Source of the DNA: an uncultured Cryomorphaceae bacterium
Lineage (GTDB): Bacteria; Bacteroidota; Bacteroidia; Flavobacteriales; Schleiferiaceae
Length of the DNA stretch: 54,719 nt
Assembly (NCBI GenBank): GCA_902614915.1
Contig: CACMMX010000013.1
Coordinates: forward strand, 1 to 54,719
Direction of reading: 5' to 3'
The position numbers and the translations under genes are program-made. Below the pieces are notes generated by a model. That model saw nothing but the letters and a program-made list of their open reading frames with translations. It searched no databases and was not told the origin of the DNA. Of this stretch, positions 17,440 to 26,377 are shown piece after piece. Each line of letters starts with the position of its first letter. Position 1 is the first letter of the stretch.

Positions 17440-18554
17440 TATTTTAGGATTCTCTGGTAATTTTCTGTAATTGTTTGTTCGGAAAATTGCCTACAAGCAA
17501 GAGAATAATTATTCTTGCGCTCTGTTATTGAGAGTGGTGCGGCTAAAGATTCTTTGCTCAGGTCATTCCAAGTAAAAAAGTAATAGCCTTGCTCTTTAAG
17601 GAAAGGAAGTAATACACTTTCAGGGTGTAAGAAAACTTTTGTGCCACTCATGAGCGCAATAAACAAGGTATTTCCTGCTTCTTGCCTTCTATGGCCAAAT
17701 ATTACGTAGCCTGAATTATAAATTAGTTCGAAATATGCCTTGCGATCCATATAATTAAGAATGGGGTGGAAATCTAAACCCAGTAAACGTTTACCAAACT
17801 CTAACGTTGCTTTAATGTGTGCTTGGTCACCGTAGCTAAGTGGCGTTTTTACGGGCTGCGTTACCCCTAAATCATGAAGTTGAGCTAACAGGTGTTTGTG
17901 GTTACCACTTTGTGAACCGCTGTGGTTTAACAATATATCTTCTGAGCTAAAATTTGGGTTTTCGTTTACCCATTGTTTAATCAATTCAATGTCCTCCGGA
18001 TTGAATGCACCGTATTGAAACTTCAACATTTTCCCTTGAAATTTATAGTGCTCTACGAGAAGGTCGAAATCTCCTGGACTCCAGAAACACCAATAGTCCA
18101 CATGATAGCGTACAAAGGATTCATAATCTAGGCTGTATACTTTTAATTCAGCCCAGCGCTTCAATCTAATGAGCAAATTTTTTCCTTTAATACGCGTAAA
18201 GATACCTTTACGTCTATCTAATTTTTCATAGAGCTTGAACCCTTTAAAGGCCATAAGAAGCTCGTATAAATCGTTGCCATAAAATAACCAATATACTGGT
18301 GTTTTAGGAACGGCGCGTACCCATTTGATTTTCTGATAGGTCATCAAGTGCACATACACTCTTTCAATTTTAATCTTGTGCTTTAATTGGTAGTCTGTCC
18401 ATTCTGATGAATGAATAATCTGTTCACTTTCTTGTAAGAATGTAAAAGGTGGTTTAGCACCGAATACAATATAAAGATTATTGTCCTGTACTGCCTGTGC
18501 CCTCTTTATAAACGGCGGCAGGAACTTTTCGTCATTAATGAGGTGGACATACAT
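17439..18554 (-). CDS. WecF-like (GT56) 4-acetamido-4,6-dideoxyhexose glycosyltransferase
   Basis: The protein has 371 residues. It matches the general plan of the WecF/Fuc4NAc transferase family: an N-terminal domain without a signal, YGNDLYELL at 92-100 (WecF has WGADLYEL), a nucleotide-site stretch NHSGSQSGNHKHL from 210 (WecF GNSGDRSNEH), and GYVIFGHRRQEAGN at 282-295. WecF transfers a dTDP-linked 4-amino-4,6-dideoxy sugar onto a lipid-linked glycan at the inner membrane. A DegT aminotransferase in this locus could supply that donor. It sits one base after the upstream sulfotransferase stop. The exact sugar is unknown. Confidence 0.7.
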   Translation of the reverse strand: MYVHLINDEKFLPPFIKRAQAVQDNNLYIVFGAKPPFTFLQESEQIIHSSEWTDYQLKHKIKIERVYVHLMTYQKIKWVRAVPKTPVYWLFYGNDLYELLMAFKGFKLYEKLDRRKGIFTRIKGKNLLIRLKRWAELKVYSLDYESFVRYHVDYWCFWSPGDFDLLVEHYKFQGKMLKFQYGAFNPEDIELIKQWVNENPNFSSEDILLNHSGSQSGNHKHLLAQLHDLGVTQPVKTPLSYGDQAHIKATLEFGKRLLGLDFHPILNYMDRKAYFELIYNSGYVIFGHRRQEAGNTLFIALMSGTKVFLHPESVLLPFLKEQGYYFFTWNDLSKESLAAPLSITERKNNYSLACRQFSEQTITENYQRILK

Positions 18555-18555
18555 A

Positions 18556-19407
18556 CTATCTTGAATAACCGAATTTGTTTAAAGAACTATGTGCTAAATT
18601 CCATAACTGGTCGCTGAAGTGGGAGTCTAGTTCCCTTCTAAATGCGCCCGCTCTATCGGGATCAATGGGTTGAAGGGTTTTCTCCTTCCAATTGAGCATT
18701 TCTTGGGGTTCGTCATTGTGATGATAGAAAAGATTCATGCGCTCATGGTATGACAGTTCCAAGAATAGTGCTACTTTTTCTAGTTCAGCCTTTGGGCGAA
18801 TTAAAAGGTCTTCATAGCGCACAACAAGGTTAGGTTTATCATCTAAAAAATTCAATAAACGCTCATTATTCTCTATCCATTTCCCAGCTATTTCCTCTGC
18901 ACTAGTTTCTAAATTTGGCACATATTTCCCTTTTAAGTTTTTCTTTTCAATCTCTAAATAGGAATTGGCTACATCTCTTACATCCCTAACTAGGTGTATA
19001 TATTTTGCATTGGGCATGGCACTTGAAATTTCTTCAAGGAAATTCAAATAGTAGTTATTCTTATCAACTGCAACTATAGGTTGCGTGGTATTCCCTTTAG
19101 ATTTTGAATAGGCGCAAAATACAGCCTTTACTAGGCTTTGGTAATTGGGTATAGAAACCTCATTAAATGCTTCCGTTAGTTCATCCATAGTCAAGCCCCA
19201 TGTCTCCATTTTTTTGCTATCTAAAACAGCTTGCGCAAATGAGTTACGGTTTTTAGTAATTGTGAAATCAAGCTTATTGAATGCTGAAAAATTCCATTGA
19301 ATAAAACCACACTCAGGTGGTGCCACTATCTGGGGATGGGCGTTAAGCATAAGCCGAAACAGGGAGGTTCCGCTGCGTGGATTTCCAAGAATGAAGCAGA
19401 AATTCAT
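18556..19407 (-). CDS. Sulfotransferase family protein (first of three)
   Basis: The protein has 283 residues from the ATG at 19407. The frame stays open to a TTG at 19416, but that codon falls inside a perfect TAnnTTTG promoter element. The PAPS 5'-phosphosulfate loop GNPRSGTS is at 8-15, and a 3'-phosphate-binding stretch (LVRDVRDVANSY) follows near 145. The enzyme should move sulfate from PAPS to a glycan hydroxyl in the cytoplasm. It heads a four-gene minus-strand operon and is divergent from the aquaporin operon, with a 127-bp gap. Confidence 0.85.
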   Translation of the reverse strand: MNFCFILGNPRSGTSLFRLMLNAHPQIVAPPECGFIQWNFSAFNKLDFTITKNRNSFAQAVLDSKKMETWGLTMDELTEAFNEVSIPNYQSLVKAVFCAYSKSKGNTTQPIVAVDKNNYYLNFLEEISSAMPNAKYIHLVRDVRDVANSYLEIEKKNLKGKYVPNLETSAEEIAGKWIENNERLLNFLDDKPNLVVRYEDLLIRPKAELEKVALFLELSYHERMNLFYHHNDEPQEMLNWKEKTLQPIDPDRAGAFRRELDSHFSDQLWNLAHSSLNKFGYSR

Positions 19408-19413
19408 ATTATT

Positions 19414-19421
19414 CAAATGTA
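19414..19421 (-). promoter_or_regulatory. Bacteroidetes -7 element upstream of the sulfotransferase operon
   Basis: TACATTTG on the minus strand matches TAnnTTTG exactly and ends six bases before the ATG at 19407. The same octamer stands before mraZ. No TTG is seen at the expected -33 spacing. The expected transcription start is at or next to the ATG, so the message may be leaderless. Confidence 0.45.
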
Positions 19422-19534
19422 AGGTCTAGATGTTAATGGTGCTCCACTTTTCGTTATTCATAGTTCTAAGGGATAGTAAGAGAAAGCGATAGAAGAAATA
19501 CTTATCTTTTCACGCATCGTAAAATAAATCGTTT

Positions 19535-20284
19535 ATGAATCAATTTTGGGCCGAATTTGTGGGTACTTTCTTGCTATTGTTTGTTGGAAATGGAGTTAAT
19601 TCCAACGTAATGTTGAAGAAGACCAAAGGTTCTGGTGATCCAGGGTCTTGGGTTATGATTACTACTGCTTGGGGATTGGCAGTCTACATTGGTGTGGTAG
19701 TTGCGGCGCCCTACAGTGGAGCACATTTAAATCCTGTAGTAACTCTTTCTTTATGGCTTGATGGAGCTATAGAAGGGTCAATGGTGGGCGTTTATATGTT
19801 GGCACAGCTTTTGGGTGCAGCAGCGGGTACTACAATGAATTATATTTTTTACAAGTCACATTACGACTTAACGGAGGATGGAGAGGCCATCCGAAGCACT
19901 TTCTGTACTACACCAGCGATCAAAAATTCGTGGAGTAACTTCTTTAGCGAAACCATGGGTGCTTTTGTGTTGATGTTTGTGATTTTTTACATTTCTGATG
20001 GCGTTTTTGAGTTAGACGGTCAAGAAGTTCCTGTGGGACTTGGAAGTGTTGGAGCATTACCGGTTGGTCTTTTAGTTTGGGTAATTGGTCTTGGATTGGG
20101 AGGAACTACAGGATACGCAATCAATCCAGCTCGTGATTTAGGACCTCGTGTAATGCATCAATTATTACCTATTAAAAATAAAGTTGATTCTAGTTGGTCT
20201 TACGCTTGGATACCGATTGTTGGTCCGCTTTGCGGCGGTGCGATAGCTTATTATTTAAAAGAACTTTTATTGACCACAGTATAG
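19535..20284 (+). CDS. Aquaporin/glycerol facilitator family channel (MIP)
   Basis: A 249-residue inner-membrane channel with the six-helix MIP plan. The first half-helix carries SGAHLNPVV (N66-P67-V68), so the first NPA box is NPV. The second is GYAINPARDLGPR (N197-P198-A199, R200, D201), and D201 is typical of glyceroporins. It probably passes water or small neutral solutes. Unusually, it is the first gene of a glycan operon; its stop overlaps the flippase GTG start by one base. Confidence 0.85.
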   Translation: MNQFWAEFVGTFLLLFVGNGVNSNVMLKKTKGSGDPGSWVMITTAWGLAVYIGVVVAAPYSGAHLNPVVTLSLWLDGAIEGSMVGVYMLAQLLGAAAGTTMNYIFYKSHYDLTEDGEAIRSTFCTTPAIKNSWSNFFSETMGAFVLMFVIFYISDGVFELDGQEVPVGLGSVGALPVGLLVWVIGLGLGGTTGYAINPARDLGPRVMHQLLPIKNKVDSSWSYAWIPIVGPLCGGAIAYYLKELLLTTV

Positions 20285-21699
20285 TGAGTGTTTTTAAACG
20301 ACAGATAATCAAAGGTTCATTGTCCAATTTTTTAGGAATTGGACTGGGTGTGCTTAACAATATTTGGTTATTTCCACTTGCGTTCACTCTTGAAGAATTG
20401 GGTATTTATAGATGGGTGGAGCGAACAGCAGTTCTTATCGCTGCCATTGCGCTATTGGGAATGCACAGGACCTATGTGAGGTACCAAAGTCAATTTCAGG
20501 GCGTAGAGGCCAGTCAATTTTTATCAAATATTATAGTTATAGTTGCTGCGCTTACAGGAATATCCGGTATTGGGTTTACCTTATTTGCCAGTAGAATTGC
20601 GGTACTTCTTGATGTTCCAGTTGCAGATGAAATCTCTATACTTGGAGCAGTTATAGCAGGAAGTATGACTTACACTCTAGGTCTTTCAATAGCATCAAGT
20701 GCCAAGCGTATTTCTGTTCCTTTTTTCTTAAAAAATGTAGGAATTCGGCTGACACTTTTAATCAGTGCCTACTTAGTGAGTAAGGATTGTCTAGACTTTT
20801 CTTTTTGGATGAAGGTTGTTGCCCTTGTGCACATGTTTGTAGGCTTGGTTGTGTTGTTGTACAGTCTAGTGCTTAAGGGAATTCCGCTGCGTAAACCAAA
20901 ACCTTTAAATAAAGGATTAAGTCGGGAATTGGCCACTTTTGCCGGAAGCGGAGTAATTATGGCGGTAATGACCATGAGCCTCGCTACTATTGATAGTCAA
21001 ATGATTGCTTCTTTGATGAGCTATGAAGCATTGGGGATTTATAGTATCGCATTTTTTATTGGAAGTTTTGTGGATGGTATACGCCGGCCAGTTTCTCAAG
21101 CGCTGTCGCCACAATTTGCCAATCTTTGGAATGAAAACAATACGGAGGCAATAGCAAAAATGTACGGGCGTACTTCAAGAGTACTCATGGCTGTCGCCCT
21201 GGCTAGTTTTCTAGTAATTGTTCCAAATATTGAATTCATATTTAGTTTGATACCTAATCCAGAACGATTCGAAGATGCTAAATCTGTAGTGGTGCTGATT
21301 CTTCTCTCACGAGTTATTGACTACAGCTTTGGTTCAAATGGCGAGTTGCTTTCGAATGGCCCTTATTTTAAATGGAATCTACTAGCAATTTCAGGCTTGG
21401 TAGGCTTACTTATTGGGCTCAACTATGCCCTTATTCCGATTTACAGACTGGACGGTGCCGGTTATGCCTTAATCATCTCTTATGCGGTATTCAACATTGC
21501 AAAAGCTGTTTATCTCAACTTAAAAGAGAATATGCAGCCATTTTCATCGGTCCAGCTTACACTCGTTGGTATTGCGCTACCCACCTATCTACTGGCTATG
21601 AAATTAAGTGGTCCAAACCTTTTAGATTTCATATACACCAATGCCGTCGTAGCAATAGGATTGGCGGTTGGTTTTATATTAGTGCGAAAGCGTATTTAA
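20284..21699 (+). CDS. Polysaccharide biosynthesis flippase (Wzx/MATE-like)
   Basis: The protein has 471 residues from the GTG at 20284. The frame is open from 20194, but that stretch is inside the aquaporin gene, and the typical N-terminus (SVFKRQIIKGSLSNFLGIG) begins here. About 12-14 hydrophobic segments are spread along the protein, as in Wzx/PST exporters. It would move a lipid-linked repeat unit to the periplasmic face. It follows the aquaporin with a one-base overlap and precedes the aminotransferase by 25 bases. Confidence 0.8.
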   Translation: MSVFKRQIIKGSLSNFLGIGLGVLNNIWLFPLAFTLEELGIYRWVERTAVLIAAIALLGMHRTYVRYQSQFQGVEASQFLSNIIVIVAALTGISGIGFTLFASRIAVLLDVPVADEISILGAVIAGSMTYTLGLSIASSAKRISVPFFLKNVGIRLTLLISAYLVSKDCLDFSFWMKVVALVHMFVGLVVLLYSLVLKGIPLRKPKPLNKGLSRELATFAGSGVIMAVMTMSLATIDSQMIASLMSYEALGIYSIAFFIGSFVDGIRRPVSQALSPQFANLWNENNTEAIAKMYGRTSRVLMAVALASFLVIVPNIEFIFSLIPNPERFEDAKSVVVLILLSRVIDYSFGSNGELLSNGPYFKWNLLAISGLVGLLIGLNYALIPIYRLDGAGYALIISYAVFNIAKAVYLNLKENMQPFSSVQLTLVGIALPTYLLAMKLSGPNLLDFIYTNAVVAIGLAVGFILVRKRI

Positions 21700-21724
21700 T
21701 TCCAAAAGCAATTAGTTTTGTCTT

Positions 21725-22858
21725 ATGTCTAAAATACTAGTCACAAAACCTTTTCAAGCACCCTTTGAAGAGATTACTGAAGAAATGCAGCGCGCTTGGG
21801 ATGCCCAATGGCTGACAAATAATGGACCACTTCTCAAAGAGTTTGAAGCTGGTTTGAATGCCTATTTAGGTACAAAAGATTGTGCGGTTGTTAGCAACGG
21901 AACGATAGCCATTCAGGTTGCTCTTCAAGCACTGGGAATTAAAGGAGAGGTGATTACAACCCCTTTTTCTTATGTAGCGACGACTTCAACTATAGTCTGG
22001 GAAGGTTGCACTCCTGTATTTGTGGATATAGATGCAAAGACGTTCAATATAGATCCCACTCAAATTGAATCTTCCATTACAGAAAAGACTTCCGCTATTT
22101 TGGCAACGCATGTTTTTGGGGTCCCATGTGACGTGGAAGCTATTGAGCGGATTGCCAAAACACACAACTTGAAAGTTATTTATGATGCGGCGCATTGTTT
22201 TGGAACTAAAATAAATGGAGTTTCCATATTTAATTATGGAGATCTCAGTACACTTTCCCTTCATGCTACTAAGCTTATGCACAGCGTAGAAGGCGGAGCA
22301 ATATTTGTCAACGATTATTCTCCCAAAGTTGAAGGACTTACTGAGCCAGTATCTCCTTTACGGTACATCGTAAATCGATTGAGAAACTTTGGCCACTTTG
22401 GGCCGGAAATTTTTGACGGTGTCGGGATTAACGGAAAAAACAGTGAAATTCATGCTGCTATAGGATTGGTGAATTTGCGCTATGCAGATGAAATTATGGC
22501 GGATCGGGAACGACAACATGAATGTTATGATGAGGGGCTAGCAACTTTGGCATTAACGAAGCCTGAAATAGCGGAAAACGTTTATTGGAATAAAAGTTAT
22601 TATCCAGTAGTATTTAAAAGCGAAGAAGAGGCCCTCCATGTACATGATGGTCTAGAAGCTTGCGGGATTTATGCCCGCAGATATTTCTATCCAGCACTTA
22701 ACACAATGCCTTACATTGTGCGCCCAGGCAAAACACCAAATGCCGCAACAATTTCTACCTCCATTCTTTGCTTACCGCTTTATTATGGTTTAGAAGAGGA
22801 AAAAATCACTAGTGTTATTGAAGGGGTTGTACGATTATGCAATGAATTCAGGTCATGA
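21725..22858 (+). CDS. DegT/DnrJ/EryC1/StrS-family PLP sugar aminotransferase (VioA-like)
   Basis: A 377-residue cytoplasmic enzyme. The N-terminal WLTNNGPLLKEFE, the phosphate-binding SNGTIA at 57-62, D154 in DAAHCFG and the PLP lysine K183 in LSLHATKLMHSVEGG are all intact. The layout is close to enzymes that make dTDP-4-amino-4,6-dideoxyhexoses such as VioA, although related 3-amino-forming enzymes cannot be excluded. It would provide the donor for the WecF-like transferase in the divergent operon. Its TGA overlaps the next ATG (ATGA). Confidence 0.85.
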   Translation: MSKILVTKPFQAPFEEITEEMQRAWDAQWLTNNGPLLKEFEAGLNAYLGTKDCAVVSNGTIAIQVALQALGIKGEVITTPFSYVATTSTIVWEGCTPVFVDIDAKTFNIDPTQIESSITEKTSAILATHVFGVPCDVEAIERIAKTHNLKVIYDAAHCFGTKINGVSIFNYGDLSTLSLHATKLMHSVEGGAIFVNDYSPKVEGLTEPVSPLRYIVNRLRNFGHFGPEIFDGVGINGKNSEIHAAIGLVNLRYADEIMADRERQHECYDEGLATLALTKPEIAENVYWNKSYYPVVFKSEEEALHVHDGLEACGIYARRYFYPALNTMPYIVRPGKTPNAATISTSILCLPLYYGLEEEKITSVIEGVVRLCNEFRS

Positions 22859-23847
22859 TTAAGCTACCCGAATCCTTAAGGAATCTCTTTGGAACGCACG
22901 GTGAACCGGCTGCTCGAATGACCAATGCTCCGCTTTTTGTTACCGGTACTATGCGTTCAGGCACTACATTTCTAGTGGATAAATTAAGTTCCCATCCTCA
23001 ATTATTGAAAATTGGCGTGGAGCTCAATCAGGTTTGGACAGACATTGGAGGTGCCTCAATAAAGGGAACCTGCGACCATAAAGTCGCAGCGGATGCATCT
23101 GCTGAATATACCTACCAGATGACAACTTACTTTGCTAATTTCATTCAAGAATCGCAAAGCTTCAAGCGCAAAGCAATGCGGAGGTATGCCAAATATTTTC
23201 ACGGATTAGGCAGGGCATCTTACGATTGGGAAAATATTATTCCGGTTAATAAAAGCCCGCATTTGATGAATAAACTTGGATATGTGGGTGCGTTGTTTCC
23301 TAAGAGTACACTTATTCTTATTGTAAGAGATGTTTATAGTCATTCGGCATCAATGAAGTACCACTTTGAAAAGCTACACAAAGCAGACGGTAGAACCTAT
23401 TTTATGGAAGATAGTCCGGAGGCTTGCTACAGCCAAACTTATGGTGAGCTGCCCGAAGGGAAGCCCTCTTTTCCTGGTAACTTTTCTATTATTCCTGAAC
23501 TTTGGATACGCATGAATACTTTGGCCTTTAAAGAGCTCAATGAGGCTACCTTTAAGCAAAAAATCGTGGTGAGTTACGAAGATCTAGTCATCAATCAAAA
23601 AGGTACGCTAACAGCTGTTTTTGAGGCCTTAAAACTGATGCAATCTCATGCTACGGCTTCTCGTGAAATTGCTGTGAAAGCTACCGTTTTGGTGAATACC
23701 ACTACCGAGGGGAACCCGTTAGAGAAATGGAAAGATCAGTTGAGCTCAGAAGAGGTTGCCATAATTGACGGTGCGTTGTCCAAACATGCAGAGGACTATG
23801 CGTACATTACCACTTCGCTCGAACAGATGAAAATTAGGCCAGAATAA
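22855..23847 (+). CDS. Sulfotransferase family protein (second)
   Basis: The protein has 330 residues. The PAPS loop GTMRSGTTFL is at 31-40, and the 3'-phosphate stretch (LIVRDVYSHSASMKYHFEKL) starts near residue 155. This is a Sulfotransfer_3-like branch, distinct from the first copy. It probably sulfates a lipid-linked or nascent glycan in the cytoplasm. It overlaps the aminotransferase by four bases and the next sulfotransferase by one, so the three are co-translated. Confidence 0.85.
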   Translation: MIKLPESLRNLFGTHGEPAARMTNAPLFVTGTMRSGTTFLVDKLSSHPQLLKIGVELNQVWTDIGGASIKGTCDHKVAADASAEYTYQMTTYFANFIQESQSFKRKAMRRYAKYFHGLGRASYDWENIIPVNKSPHLMNKLGYVGALFPKSTLILIVRDVYSHSASMKYHFEKLHKADGRTYFMEDSPEACYSQTYGELPEGKPSFPGNFSIIPELWIRMNTLAFKELNEATFKQKIVVSYEDLVINQKGTLTAVFEALKLMQSHATASREIAVKATVLVNTTTEGNPLEKWKDQLSSEEVAIIDGALSKHAEDYAYITTSLEQMKIRPE

Positions 23848-24689
23848 TGCAAGCGCATTTTCCAAATCTTATTGTAGGTGGTGCACCAAAGTGTGGAACT
23901 AGTAGTCTTTATTTTTGGCTTAGTGCTCACCCGGAAGTGTATGGGTCTCCAAAAAAAGAGACTTTCTTTTTTGCTGACAAGGTCAATCGATTTAATAGGT
24001 CTGCGAATGTACATGAACATGATATGAGCCATTACCATGATTTTTTCAAGGAAGGGGCAAATGCCAAGGTTCGTTTTGAAGCTACTGCTCATTATCTGTA
24101 TGAAGAAGAGGCGCTCAAAGCTTTCTCGCAAGCTGAACAACCACCCAAGATGATTTTCCTATTTCGTGAGCCTTCAAAACAGATGTACAGTCATTACAAG
24201 ATGGAGAAGTTCCGTACGCAGACCGTTGACATGAATTTGGAACAATACATTCAAATGCCAAAAATCGAGAAGTATGTGAATTACGCTACGTATTTGAAAA
24301 AATGGGTTGATGCTATGCCAAAGAATCATGTGCGTATATGGGCCTTTGAAGATTTTATATCACGAAAGGAAGAGGTGATGCAAGAAATAGCTGCGTATTT
24401 GGAAATAGATCCATCTTTTTATGTCAATTTCAATTTTGAGCATCGCAATGAAAGTGTTGTCATACGCAGTGGTAGATTGCATCAATTGGGTTTGAGAATA
24501 CAGCCATTCATTCCACATTTTGTTCAACGCCTTTTGCTTCCAATTTATATGAAAATGAATAGTGGAGGCCGCGCACCAGATGATGAAAACGATTTACGGG
24601 TGCTCGAATGGTTCAAGACCAATCATGCTGCGGTGGGCCGTGATTTGAAGAAATTATTTCCGGATGTTCGCCTAGAAAAGTGGTCGTAA
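23847..24689 (+). CDS. Sulfotransferase family protein (third)
   Basis: The protein has 280 residues. GGAPKCGTSSLYFWLSAHP near the N-terminus (loop at 12-20) and the KKETFFF stretch near 32-38 are typical of carbohydrate (heparan or N-deacetylase-type) sulfotransferases. LFREPSKQMYSHYKM near 105 gives the 3'-phosphate site. It differs from its two neighbours in subfamily, which fits sulfation at different positions. It is the last gene of the aquaporin operon. Confidence 0.85.
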   Translation: MQAHFPNLIVGGAPKCGTSSLYFWLSAHPEVYGSPKKETFFFADKVNRFNRSANVHEHDMSHYHDFFKEGANAKVRFEATAHYLYEEEALKAFSQAEQPPKMIFLFREPSKQMYSHYKMEKFRTQTVDMNLEQYIQMPKIEKYVNYATYLKKWVDAMPKNHVRIWAFEDFISRKEEVMQEIAAYLEIDPSFYVNFNFEHRNESVVIRSGRLHQLGLRIQPFIPHFVQRLLLPIYMKMNSGGRAPDDENDLRVLEWFKTNHAAVGRDLKKLFPDVRLEKWS

Positions 24690-24786
24690 ATCGGGTACTT
24701 CTTCATTTATAGAAACACTTTCTATAACCGCCTTAATAACTGTGTATACCAAGGGAATGAATGGGATTTTTTCCGACCTTTAGCTG

Positions 24787-25848
24787 ATGAAAATCACAAA
24801 TAAGTACACCCTTACCCTTTTAGGTCTAATTATGACCATTGGTTCAGTAGCCCAGCCACTAACGTATTACCAGGATGCCTGGAATGAAAGCGGCAATAAC
24901 CTACGAGAAGCGCTTTATGATATTATTAAAGTGCATACTAAGCTATCCTATTCTTCGTCTTCTACGGATACATGGGACGTCCTTAAAGCCTCAGATAAAG
25001 ACCCCGCAAACTCTTCAAATGTCATTTTGATTTATGCCGGCATTAGCGTAAACGGTCCTCAGGAGTACAATGGAGGATCTGGATGGAATAGAGAGCACAT
25101 ATGGCCTAGGTCATTAGGTAATTTTGGAACGAGTACAGCAGGAGTTGGTACAGATGTGCACAATTTGAAACCTGCTACAATCAGTTTAAATTCTACACGC
25201 TCTAATCATGAATTTGATTATTTAGGAACCAGTGGAAATGCAGTTAGTTATAGCGGAAACATCACAGGTAATAGGCTAAATGCAAGTGCCGGTCTATGGG
25301 AACCTCGCGATGATGTAAAAGGGGATTTGGCAAGAATTATCATGTACATGGACCTTAGATATGAAGGCGCAGGAGGCGAACCAGATTTAGTAATAAGAGA
25401 AGCATTGAATACGGGTGGAACAACCTTCGCAGTAATGTCTACCTTACTTACTTGGCATTTTCAAGACACAGTGGACCAGTTTGAGCTTAATAGAAATAAT
25501 GTAATTGCCAATTTACAAGGGAACAGAAACCCATTCATAGACCATCCGGAATTGGCTCATTACCTCTACGGCGACTCCGTAGGTGTAATCTGGAACCCGT
25601 TTCTTGATGTTCAAAAAATCGATGACTTGCGTCCAATGGTTTATATTCACCCAAACCCTGCATCTAATGAACTCTTTTTTACGACTTCATTTGCTGGTTC
25701 TGCGAGTCTCAGTAATGTCAAAGGACAGCGTTTTGAATTTAAACTTAAGGAAGGCGTAAATCGTTGGGATGCAAGTAGTATTCCTGCGGGCCAATATATT
25801 TTTGAGTTCAGTGACGGAACTAAGCAAAAGGTTATAATTATTGATTAA
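24787..25848 (+). CDS. Secreted endonuclease I (EndA family) with T9SS sorting domain
   Basis: The protein has 353 residues. After a signal peptide (1-22) lies an EndA/Endonuclease_1 domain with NREHIWPRS (101-109; catalytic H104), DVHNLKP (123-129) and the conserved N/R/H/E/F stretch (STRSNHEFDY). These residues form the beta-beta-alpha metal site of Vvn/NucM-type nucleases, so non-specific cutting of extracellular DNA or RNA is expected. From about 285, HPNPASNEL to KVIIID is a type A sorting domain. It is monocistronic, with a hairpin 21 bases after its stop. Confidence 0.9.
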   Translation: MKITNKYTLTLLGLIMTIGSVAQPLTYYQDAWNESGNNLREALYDIIKVHTKLSYSSSSTDTWDVLKASDKDPANSSNVILIYAGISVNGPQEYNGGSGWNREHIWPRSLGNFGTSTAGVGTDVHNLKPATISLNSTRSNHEFDYLGTSGNAVSYSGNITGNRLNASAGLWEPRDDVKGDLARIIMYMDLRYEGAGGEPDLVIREALNTGGTTFAVMSTLLTWHFQDTVDQFELNRNNVIANLQGNRNPFIDHPELAHYLYGDSVGVIWNPFLDVQKIDDLRPMVYIHPNPASNELFFTTSFAGSASLSNVKGQRFEFKLKEGVNRWDASSIPAGQYIFEFSDGTKQKVIIID

Positions 25849-25869
25849 TCGCGAGCGGAAATAGCAAAC

Positions 25870-25921
25870 GCACAAAACCCGGAATTCTGCCAGGTTTTGT
25901 GCACTATGGCCTAATTTTTTT
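25870..25921 (+). terminator. Probable terminator between endonuclease I and yqeY
   Basis: A perfect 10-bp stem (25870-25879 with 25893-25902) closes a 13-base loop. The T run (25914-25921) lies about 12 bases downstream of the stem, so this is not a textbook intrinsic terminator. Confidence 0.4.
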
Positions 25922-25927
25922 ATTGTG

Positions 25928-26374
25928 TTAAGTGAGTAATTTCCTTACGATTTCACTAATTACTTTTCCATCTGCCCGCCCAGCCATGGCACCTGTAGCT
26001 TGTCCCATAACTTGTCCCATATCTGCCATAGAACTAGCTCCCATAGAAGCAATGATTTTTTTGACTTTGATTTCTATTTCACTTGAGCTCAACATAGCGG
26101 GTAAGTAGCGTTCAATGATTTTAATCTGCGCCTCCTCAGATGCTGCTAAATCTTGCCTTCCCTGATCACGAAAGATGGTTGCGCTTTCCACTCGTTGCTT
26201 TCGCAATTTTGTCAATAGTTTGAGTTCCCGTGCTTCGGTCATTTCTGTAGCTCCGGCCGCAGTTTTTTCGTTGAGTATCGCTGTCTTGATAGCCCGTAAT
26301 GCCTCAAGTGCAATACGGTCTTTTGCTTTCATGGCCGTTTTGAGATCGGCCATGATTTGTGCTTCTAACGTCAT
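25928..26374 (-). CDS. yqeY: GatB/YqeY domain-containing protein
   Basis: The protein has 148 residues, the normal length for free-standing YqeY. Its all-helical N-terminal part (AQIMADLKTAMKAKD, LRAIKTAI) and the C-terminal GQVMGQATGAMAGRADGKV match the tRNA-binding YqeY domain seen at the end of GatB. The role of the free form is not settled. It lies three bases downstream of ftsZ and is probably the last gene of the dcw transcript, a placement common in Flavobacteriia. Confidence 0.9.
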   Translation of the reverse strand: MTLEAQIMADLKTAMKAKDRIALEALRAIKTAILNEKTAAGATEMTEARELKLLTKLRKQRVESATIFRDQGRQDLAASEEAQIKIIERYLPAMLSSSEIEIKVKKIIASMGASSMADMGQVMGQATGAMAGRADGKVISEIVRKLLT

Positions 26375-26377
26375 AAG

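Noticed and set aside
20194-20283. N-terminal extension of the flippase
   Set aside because: The stretch lies inside the aquaporin gene and reads as unrelated sequence; the GTG at 20284 gives the family-like N-terminus.
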